In this document: piece after piece, positions 56,699 to 64,000 of the stretch
How positions within the stretch are numbered: the stretch's first letter is position 1
How the letters are laid out: every line of letters starts with the position of its first letter
Origin: Omphiscola glabra
Lineage: Eukaryota > Mollusca > Gastropoda > Lymnaeidae
DNA length: 64,000 nucleotides
Direction: 5' to 3'
Assembly (NCBI GenBank): GCA_964017045.1
Contig: OZ024811.1
Span: 7,651,674 to 7,715,673 of the forward strand
Program-made: the position numbers and the translations under genes
The notes under the pieces: model-generated
Databases searched by the model: none
Told to the model about the DNA's origin: nothing
Seen by the model: only the letters and a program-made list of their open reading frames with translations

Positions 56699-57305
56699 CC
56701 CTATTCAGCCTTGTCTACTCCCAGCGACCAAGCAAAGGGACATAACTCCATTTTAACTGAAGGTTCTTTAATTAATTTACAGAAAATAAAATAAAAAATA
56801 CATAAATACAAAGAAATGATTAAAGCAAAAGTCGCACCAAATACAGTTTCAGGGACCCTCCCACTTTGATTTGAGAAAAATTCCCAGACCACTCATGATC
56901 TTGATGATCAGTTGGAGTGGAATTGATAGGTCCGTTGTCATCGATGTCGCCACTATTACTATTCTTCTTCACTTGAATCACTATTACTTGCATTTAAATT
57001 AATGTCTCTATCAGATTCTTCACTATCACTGCTAGATTTATGAAATAGTGAAGCCATTTTTTACATAGAAAAAATCACAACTTTTAAAATAATCGTAGAA
57101 AATCAGCCTCTAAACACACTGGTCAAACTAGTATCAAAATAAATGCAGACAACGAGGCTTTCTTCTGGTAGAACTATAAACAGTAATACGCAATGGATTT
57201 CCGCTTTGCTAAGAACAAGAAAGTAAACAACCTCGAAGCGGGCGGGTTTGGCCGCAACGGACTGTGGGCTTAAGAAAAAAAATCGGCGCATCGGACTGTA
57301 AAAAG
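56699..57305 (-). mobile_element. Possible piggyBac fragment with transposase N-terminus
   Basis: The segment lies between TTAA at 56695-56698 and TTAA at 57306-57309. On the minus strand an ATG at 57057 opens a 32-codon frame (MASLFHKSSSDSEESDRDI ... SDSSEEE, stop at 56959). This acidic Ser/Asp/Glu-rich run is typical of piggyBac transposase N-termini. The remainder of a transposase is missing. The ends CCCTATTCAG and CTTTTTACAG are only loosely similar. Confidence 0.35.
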
Positions 57306-57588
57306 TTAATGGCTCTCTAAAAACAAATATTTGTTTTAGATATATCTTAAAGAAAATTATTTTATCTACAAATTGGTAGATTACTTATAAAAATATGTTA
57401 GTTGTTAAGGAAATGGCAAATGAAATTGTACATACACCTACATGTGGGGGGAAAATGTCACCTACATTTAATTCAGCAACTCACGGTTTTTCCACACAGT
57501 AGCTAATCACTTAAACCACTCCATAACCAACATATCAAGGACATTTCAATCCTCATGGGCAAGTAGAGGAATACTAAAAACTACAAAC

Positions 57589-57719
57589 CTCTCTTTGGAT
57601 CCTTCAGGCAAAATCCCAGCAGGCAACTCTACGTAAAGAGCATCTTTCACTAGAGTTGTCTCCCAGGAAACCACCAGTCCGTCCACAGGTGATATTTTGA
57701 AGGTGAGGTTTGAAGTAAC
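57589..57719 (-). CDS. OAZ: Ornithine decarboxylase antizyme, exon 3
   Basis: 131-bp exon after the acceptor ATATATCAATCCAG, ending AG|GTTTGT in phase 2. It codes for residues 98-140, including VSWETTLVKDALYVELPAG and ILPEGSKE. This is the most conserved antizyme block (LYVELPGGVLPEGSKDSF in vertebrates), in the domain that binds ornithine decarboxylase and drives its ubiquitin-independent degradation. Confidence 0.96.
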
Positions 57720-57954
57720 CTGGATTGATATATACAAATATTTATTACAACCATGATGTAACCAATTACTCCAAGTGATGAAAACGAGAACCTGTCTCCT
57801 TAATGTTTTTGTGGCTAATAAGGTGTAGCAATTTATCACAACTTAAGCTGCATCACAATTACAAATTAAAAACAGTTATTGTTTTTTTTTATAGCAACAA
57901 TTGATTTTAATGACTTAACATTTTGAAATGAAAATCCAAGATTTTACACATTTA

Positions 57955-58035
57955 TAAGCCTATCCAAGCATTACACAATCATGAGCCAATCCAAGCATTA
58001 CACAATCATGAGCCAATCCAAGCATTTACACAATC
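57955..58035. repeat. 27-bp repeat, three units, antizyme intron 2
   Basis: Three copies of CCAAGCATTACACAATCATG plus AGCCAAT. This is the only recognisable tandem array within the antizyme gene. Confidence 0.85.
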
Positions 58036-58204
58036 ATAAACCATAATTGCACTTTTCTGTGGTGTGGACACTCCACATAATGTCTGAAGTATTTTGAATA
58101 CCCAAAATCACCCATAGGGCCCTATTTTAAAATCAAATTAGTCATTCCTATGCAAGCTATCATTATCAAAACTAAATAAGCAGGCCTGTGTGGCCATACA
58201 TTAC

Positions 58205-58398
58205 CGGCATAGCATTCTTGCGAGCTGAGTTGTTCAAATCATTCAGAAAATTATTCACACTGACAGGGGGCACTTTTGTAACCCCCACGTCGTTGCCCTC
58301 TGCCAAATCTGTCCGGCATTCTAGAGCGACGTGGGGCACATCAGGACCACCACAGAGGCCCGGGGCCGAGAGATATAGTACACTTTCTACTGTTGGAG
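58205..58398 (-). CDS. OAZ: Ornithine decarboxylase antizyme, exon 2 (contains frameshift)
   Basis: 194-bp exon between the acceptor AACATTTCAG and the donor CCG|GTAATG. Read in frame with exon 1 it gives SNSRKCTISLGPGPLWWS and then TGA (58341-58343), matching the GPGPRWCS end of ORF1 in vertebrate antizyme. After the stop the +1 frame (DVPHVALECRTDLAEGNDV and so on) stays open to the donor and continues into exon 3 in phase 0. Skipping one base at TCC-TGA-T is therefore needed to make the 242-residue protein. Polyamines stimulate this shift in known antizymes, closing a feedback loop on ornithine decarboxylase and polyamine uptake. Confidence 0.96.
58283..58346 (-). promoter_or_regulatory. 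+1 programmed frameshift site with 3' stem-loop
   Basis: The slip site TCC-TGA-T occupies 58340-58346. Four bases after the TGA a perfect 10-bp inverted repeat begins: CCCCACGTCG (58336-58327) pairs with CGACGTGGGG (58292-58283). The loop itself can pair as CTC...GAG and TGCC...GGCA. An alternative hairpin, GGGGG with CCCCC, uses the sequence just downstream. Vertebrate antizymes have a pseudoknot at this position. The stem seen here is in the right place to act as a 3' stimulator. The pairing is visible in the sequence and its role is inferred. Confidence 0.85.
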
Positions 58399-58511
58399 CT
58401 GAAATGTTTATAAAAGCAAACTGTTACTGAATCATTATATTAAATATGTACAAAGGCTAGCTTAAATAAGCTTGGAGAAACTACTATCCTAAAAATTAGG
58501 ACGGGGGGAAG

Positions 58512-58608
58512 GCTATTAAAATAAGAATAATAAAGCATATTTCGTTACTTCGCTGGGCGCAAAGTGGGTGCTGGCATGCGGGTCATATGTTGTGCAGGCC
58601 TGGTTTTA
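58512..58608. repeat. Dispersed repeat, single-copy relative of the 22.6-kb array
   Basis: Contains ATATTTCGTTACTTC, AAGTGGGTGCTGGC and GTTGTGCAGGCCTGGTTTTA, matching in order the left flank and first monomer of the array at 22562-22660. Here the unit is present once, in antizyme intron 1. Confidence 0.8.
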
Positions 58609-59269
58609 AGTGATCTCAAAAACAGAGGCGGAGCAGAGTAGAAGAGGGGGATGTCTTCTCCCTCAAAGTTTATTTAAGAATTCGTTCATGGGTATTCACT
58701 AGTAATCGTTGCGCACAGGATATTTTGTTTTATTGTGCACAGTGTTTGAGGGTCGAGTTTATTTATTGTAATTATGACATAGTGTTTAGACTGTCTTTTG
58801 CTAGGTGCGGTTTTAGTTCAGCTGTCATTGAAAAAATTGTGATTTGTAGTGAATGGGTGCACATTATTTCTCCTCATAGCAAGCTGTGTTTGATTCAATG
58901 TACAGTCTAATATACGTTTTCCGGATTAAATTTCACATTGCCAATGGAAATCACTTGGTGTTCAATTTGGTGTGATTATGATACATGAACGTGTATTGGT
59001 ATTTGATGTGTAAAAGATGAAAGAGACCAATCAAATACAGATATGAATCAGCTTTTATGTCTCCATAACTGATTGCTAACACAAATTAATGATAATGCAA
59101 TCTCTAACAAGATAATTCACTATCTATATAGGTAACTGTACAAAATTACTGCAGACAAAAAAAAGTTTATTTCTGAATGTATGTTTGAACTTATGTGTAT
59201 ATCAGTTAATTTAACATAATAATTAATATACAGCTTTTTAACCAAGTCTACAGCGTCCATAATACCGGT

Positions 59270-60640
59270 ATATAGGCTACCTGGTTTTTAAACCTCAAAT
59301 TAAAATATTCTTGTTTAAATTACATCTAAGTTAATTCTAAAACACAAGTTTTCAAATAGGCAGTGTCTACACATCCGGACGTATAGTGCGGGAGATATAT
59401 GTCCGGCGGGCAGTCACGTCACCGCCGGTCGACTAGTGAAAGATATTCAGGCGGCAGACATGTCATGTGACCTACGGACGACTAGCAGGTGTTATTATTC
59501 CATCAGGTCATGTGACAAGAGGTCGTCGGCAAAATAGTTGCATTGCATATGATATTCCAATAGTGTACAATAATTATATATATTAGTCAGCCGATCCCTA
59601 GATAATAAATAAATATTGAACATGTTAATATAGTCATATGCTATGAAATACATAAAGTGTACTGTAAGCATTTGACTTTAAATATTAAACTAGTTGGCCT
59701 ATACTTAACTAGTACTACTGCTACTAGTATTACTATTTGATTCCGACTCTTCAAAAAAAAAAAGTCAGTTATCTTGGTTAAACATCTCATACTCAAAGCT
59801 CTCTGACTACTGTTATAAATAATCATAATAAATTAAATATAAAATATACTTTTAATTTAAAAAATTTTAAAAGTGAAATTCGATCCCGATCCAGTAAATG
59901 ATCACATAATATAAGGTTGCTAAGTGTTTACTCTACCACAAGATCACATTTAACTGCCTTATCTTAAAACCAGGTCAGTACTGAGAAGTAGGGTTTGTTA
60001 CGGCGGTCATGTGACTTGGTCGCCGGACGTATATCTCCTGCACTATTCGTCCGGTCGCCGGACATGTAGACACTTTGAATATTTTAATGTAAATGATAAT
60101 AATTGAATACTTCCTAGGTATCAGCATCTTCATCCAATTAAAAGGGGCGTGGCCCATGCCATGTCAAAATTAGGATGAGCGACCTTATGGTTACGTCGCG
60201 GTTACTGGGACAAGTGTAGCGAACGTCGGATGAGAATTGGCACTCAGACAATACATGATGCCGTATAGAATTTAATATGAAAGACATTTAAATTTCTTCA
60301 AACATTTTTGAGGGAAAGATGCCTCATGAATTTTTAAAACTAGGGTCGATCAAGAAAAGCAAAACAGACTGTTGGGATGTAGGTTAAGATGTCCCCTGTT
60401 GTGAAAATGTGGAAGGATCGCACATTTTTATGACAAATAGTCCCTTAATCAATGGAAAAGTACTGACGTCCAAAAATTAAAAACTTGGATTCTTCTGCGA
60501 TCACGCCCATTTCTCATACGAATTTTGAAGTAGTCTCCCTTGCTTTAGAAGTATCTATCTAAATATCTAGGCCTATTTAGTAAAAACTATTGAGGGGCTA
60601 ATTAAGCCCTAAGTTTTTATTTTTTTTAAATAAATGTTTA
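59270..60640. repeat. Dispersed repeat, copy 1 (interrupted), antizyme intron 1
   Basis: Shares many blocks with 61190-61760: CCTCAAATTAAAATATTCTT, TCAGCATCTTC, AAAAGGGGCGTGG, GAATTTAATATGAAAGACAT and GATGTAGGTTAAGATGTCC. Divergence is high. It is split by the fold-back element at 59359-60073. Confidence 0.65.
59359..60073. mobile_element. Long-inverted-repeat element in antizyme intron 1
   Basis: The left end AGTGTCTACACATCCGGACG and the reverse complement of the right end, AGTGTCTACATGTCCGGCGA, begin inverted repeats that stay similar for about 70 bp (ATAGTGCGGGAGATATATGT; TCACGTCACCGCCGG). Flanks TTCAAATA and TTTGAATA match at 6 of 8. The uninterrupted paralogue at 61262-61300 serves as an empty site. 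No coding sequence was found. Probably a hAT-type non-autonomous element. Confidence 0.7.
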
Positions 60641-61189
60641 ACAGGCACCACACTACAATGTTGCAACTTTTTCCAGTTTGAACTTTCCATCTATCATTGC
60701 TACTGTCACAACTAACTGTCATTTAGTGAACCGAGTGTAGGTATTCGGTAAAAACATAAATTCCAAATTTTTTAATAGTTATTTAGAGCAAATTTCAAAT
60801 AAAAAAATGAAAACAGAATAAACTCTTTAGCCTTAGTACTTTTTGAGCTACGAATTTTTAAAGTGCGAGTTCGTTTGGTATTTTTTACTATGGACGAAAC
60901 CTCCACATCTTGTGACCTCATTCCGATGATAGCGTCATGCGCAATGACTATATAGTTTATATAAGGCAACGCATCCCTTTATTACTAAATTACTGTTTAG
61001 GGTCGACTTACTTTAATCTTTCAATTTAGCACATGAATAATTAATTAAAGCTCTCCCTGACCAATGGTTTAATAGTTTTTGCACACTGCCAACTCTTATA
61101 AATGAAATAGTATTACGGTATAGCCATTATGCAAATTGAAGTGGCTGTGTGAATGGCTGCCCAGTACAACGTTTTACACACGGCAAATC

Positions 61190-61760
61190 AATTATAGTAT
61201 GGACTACAGTGTTTTTACACCTCAAATTAGGACATTCTTGTTTAAATGACTTAAGTTCACTCGAAACTATAAGTTATCTAAATATTTTGTTGGAAATAGT
61301 GATAATTGAACATTTGTCGAGTATCGGCATCTTCCGCCATTGAAAAGGGGGCGTGGTCACACCCTAGCGAATTTGGGTACATAGTATACTGCTCATGCGT
61401 AGAACCATGGCGTCTCTCGTAAAAGACTTGGCACTTTGAAATTTGGCACACTGGTAGATCAATGTATGCCCGAGATGCATAATAAATATGAAAGTGACAT
61501 GTTTTGAACTTCAAATTTTCTTAATGGTGAAAGTTGCCCAATATTCACCAAGGATTTTCTCAAATATTACCGATTGTAAATAAAGAGATTGATTAAAATG
61601 TAGGACAAGATGTCCTCTAAAGCGTAGGCGTAAGGCTGGAAAGGAACATAATTGTGGGATAAAGTAATTATTTTATGAATGAAATTGCACCAACATCAAA
61701 AAATTAAAAACATGGATTTTCGACGCCAACTTCCCATACAAAATTTTGGCCAATTCAGAT
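61190..61760. repeat. Dispersed repeat, copy 2 (uninterrupted), antizyme intron 1
   Basis: Paralogue of 59270-60640 without the inserted element (CCTCAAATTAGGACATTCTT, GTATCGGCATCTTC, AAAAGGGGGCGTGG, ATGTAGGACAAGATGTCC). Confidence 0.65.
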
Positions 61761-62197
61761 AGATCGTACCTCATCATAATCATTAGGTTTAGTGATAGAT
61801 TTCGGGTTCAGGCAACCAAGATAGTGGCCGTGGTAAAAAAAACGCGGTACGATCTATCTACTGAGTGTTGCCTACTTGTTCTCATGTCCATCGAAATCAA
61901 AGTGTCCCTCGGCCTATTATTGGCAGTACAGGTAGACTTAAATGCCACCAATTAATGTATAATGGAGCACTAGCAAATTTTGTATTATTAAACTCTAAAA
62001 CTTTCTAGATATAAAAGGTCAAAGAGAGTTAATAAATTAACGATTTATCCCTATTACCATTGGGTTTAATTATTTTCTTTTTACTGCGACGTAGGAATTT
62101 AATTGGGTCATACGTCGCCATCTTGAATTGTGCAACCCTTGGCGATTGAACCAAATAATTAATTATATACAAAATTTAAGTTAATGAAAATACTCAC

Positions 62198-62295
62198 TTG
62201 GTTTCCTTATGTAAGGCTGGCATGTTTTCTTTTTCTTCTTCCTCCTGCGGACCAAAATTCTCGTCAATAACGATAGCGTCGGAAACCTTTAACAT
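62198..62295 (-). CDS. OAZ: Ornithine decarboxylase antizyme, exon 1 (ORF1 start)
   Basis: Antizyme binds ornithine decarboxylase monomers, sends them to the 26S proteasome without ubiquitin, and blocks polyamine uptake. This exon starts at ATG 62295 (G at -3) and codes for MLKVSDAIVIDENFG, the acidic PQEEEEKEN, then MPALHKET. It ends ACCAA|GTGAGT in phase 2, fitting exon 2 exactly. A second in-frame ATG, codon 25 (62223-62221), has A at -3. Vertebrate OAZ1 also has two starts. The spliced gene gives ORF1 of 51 codons and a full protein of 242 residues (228 in human OAZ1). Introns of about 3.8 kb, 485 bp, 2.0 kb and 128 bp separate the five coding exons. ORF1 N-termini are poorly conserved, so this exon rests on phase and position more than on similarity. 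Confidence 0.85.
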
Positions 62296-62303
62296 TGCTC
62301 ACT

Positions 62304-62356
62304 TCACCGCCCTCTCATGGGAGAAGATGATGACGTTCTACTGATGTATCACGTGA
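62304..62356 (-). promoter_or_regulatory. Antizyme upstream region: short uORF, CRE half-site, E-box
   Basis: Upstream of the antizyme ATG there is a four-codon open frame (ATG AGA GGG CGG TGA, 62318-62304), a TGACGT half-CRE (62331-62336) and an 8-bp palindrome TCACGTGA with an E-box core (62349-62356). The transcription start is unknown, so the uORF may be in the leader or outside it. Confidence 0.35.
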
Positions 62357-62917
62357 CTGAACTATACTTCCTGTCCTCATGAAGATATTTCGTGCAGTGT
62401 CAGCTGATTAGCATTGAACTTGGTGTCTTTCCATAATGATGCTCCAATATTTAAACCCTCATAGGAAACTGCGCCGATGAAAAAAAAATTAATGAATGCG
62501 ACATAGAAATATGAAAATATATCATATACTTTTTTTTTTAAGTTAACAGCTCCCCAGAAATACTACGTTCAACTAACTTTTACACTACATTAACCAATAA
62601 AATATGGAATATGTTTCTTACATCTGGAATATGTTTCTTACAAAGATTATTAAAATGCATGTTTCTGCAATTTGTAATATTAATTTATGTATAAAATACA
62701 AATACCGGTACCACTTTTAGAGTGGATCTAATGCAGGGGTACTTTGTGAGGAACGCATTTAAAAAATAAATAAATGTGTAGGACTACCTTTAAAATTTCT
62801 TAAAGAGAATATTATTACTACTAGGGCTTATTCGGGTGTAGTTTTTTTTTTTTTACATCGTGTCCGAGTATTTTGAGCAAATATCCGGTGGGTCCAAGTG
62901 TTACAAAAAAATCGTAT

Positions 62918-63206
62918 CCGGAAATTTGATCGAAAGAAATTTGGTCGACGGAAAATTGATCGACGGAAATTTGATCGAACGGAAATTTGGTTGAATCGTT
63001 TTTTTAATTTATGCGTTGAAATTTTGCGTCAAATTTCTTTCTGAACGCATTATTTTGTTTTACTATATAGTATAGTGCGTTCAAAAAGAAATTTGACGAT
63101 AATTTTAACGTGTGAACTGAAAAAAAGATTCGACCAAATTTCCGTTCGATCAAATTACCGTCGATCAATTTTCGGTCGACCAAATTTCTTTCGAACAAAT
63201 TTCCGG
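62918..63206. mobile_element. Near-perfect 289-bp hairpin (fold-back MITE)
   Basis: The whole segment is one inverted repeat centred at about 63062. Outer arms CCGGAAATTTGATCGAAAGA (62918) and its counterpart ending TTTCGAACAAATTTCCGG (63206) pair, as do the inner arms GAACGCA (63043-63049) and TGCGTTC (63076-63082). Each arm also contains several direct copies of a GATCGACGGAAATTT-like word. The loop is about 26 bp. There is no coding sequence. Confidence 0.85.
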
Positions 63207-63256
63207 TAACCACAAAAAATAGTTAACTTCTTATTTTCTATAATATTATATGGCAA

Positions 63257-64000
63257 TCTTATATGGCATGCTTCCATCTTCGCGAGACGATGGAGTAGCT
63301 ATATTTTAGTCCTACACCTCGACGAGTAGCTCACTAGACCAATCCTGGAGTGACAATCTCGACTGCATTTAACCACAGAAAAAATTCTTGTTTAATTTTG
63401 GCCTTCCGTGCTGTTCTTTTTGTTGCAAGGGCTTCGTTTCGCATATCTTCTGCCTTTTTCACTCCTACGTATACTGCCGTTCGCCAGTTGGAACGTTGTT
63501 CGGCAATGATCTCCCATTTGTGGACTTCAATGTTGGCTTCCTTCATGCTCTTTTTGCAAACGTCCATAAATCTCAGGCGTGGCCGTCCAATAAATCTTGT
63601 CCCTTCTGCCAACTCTCCATACAACAGCATCTTTGGTATACGGCTTTCGTCCATTCTCCTGACATGGCCTAACCAGCGAAGGCGCTTCTTGCTAAGAGCG
63701 GAGAATATGCTACACATTTTAGCACGCTCCAAGACCTCTGTGTTAGGCACCTTGTCCTGCCACCGGATGCGTAAAATGCGACGCAGACATCTTTGATGGA
63801 AGCTGTTTAGTTTCCGCTCGTGACTGGTGTATGTGGTCCACACTTCACTGCCAAGCACGCATGCCTGATAGACACTTAGTTTTGTTTTTTCAGTTAGATT
63901 GAGATTACACCACACCCGCTTATTCAGTTTAGCCATAGTTGCTGCTGCTTTTGTGATCCTGATGTTTATCTCTTCATCAATGGAGAGAGAACTAGAAATA
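63257..64000 (-). mobile_element. LINE 3' end (family B, copy 2), runs off the window
   Basis: An open frame from the window edge to 63334 codes for the post-RT region of a non-LTR retrotransposon: IDEEINIRITKAAATMAKLN, LRRILRIRWQDKVPNTEVLE, LRWLGHVRRMDESRIPKMLL and so on. Compared with copy 1 it lacks STLLY before GSEVW, and it shifts frame before the C-terminal finger. The 3' UTR begins with AGCTACTCCATCGTCTCG, shared with copy 1. It is a pseudogene, longer upstream than the window shows. Confidence 0.9.

Overview
The window is animal nuclear DNA. It has spliced genes with GT/AG introns, non-LTR retrotransposon remnants with target-site duplications, many hAT-type and other inverted-repeat elements, and a very high load of minisatellites. 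Base composition is AT-rich outside the arrays. The two host genes (an inhibitory SMAD and ornithine decarboxylase antizyme), the LINE types and the SPIN-like elements fit a mollusc, most likely a heterobranch (pulmonate-type) snail. The taxonomic placement is inference.

Layout. 1-4.7 kb holds the 5' part of an inhibitory SMAD (SMAD6/7-like) gene on the minus strand: an MH1-coding first exon (4291-4720) and a short second exon (3694-3780). The rest of the gene lies to the left, beyond the window. Its introns carry a 36-bp minisatellite split by a LINE fragment, other tandem repeats and small hAT-like elements. 4.7-51.4 kb is a repeat-dominated intergenic stretch with more than 30 tandem arrays (monomers of about 15-80 bp), two of them with clear higher-order structure. 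It also holds a broken LINE (15628-18297), several copies of a terminal-inverted-repeat family that I do not recognise (core GTCACAG), a 4.4-kb hAT element (34069-38509) inserted into one of those copies, two SPIN-like hAT elements, and more than 20 runs of nine or more G or C. By my rough tally, tandem arrays cover about a quarter of the window.

51.4-64 kb is nearly free of arrays. It contains a complete ornithine decarboxylase antizyme gene on the minus strand (five coding exons, 55105-62295). The splice phases fit exactly. ORF1 ends at TCC-TGA-T, the +1 programmed frameshift site, and a perfect 10-bp inverted repeat starts 4 nt beyond the stop. Its introns contain piggyBac-like and fold-back elements and a non-amplified relative of the 22.6-kb minisatellite. 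The window ends in a long hairpin element and a LINE fragment related to the one at 1.2 kb.

The two genes are not an operon and nothing here links them functionally. The SMAD would restrain TGF-beta/BMP signalling. The antizyme would restrain polyamine synthesis through a translational frameshift that senses polyamines.
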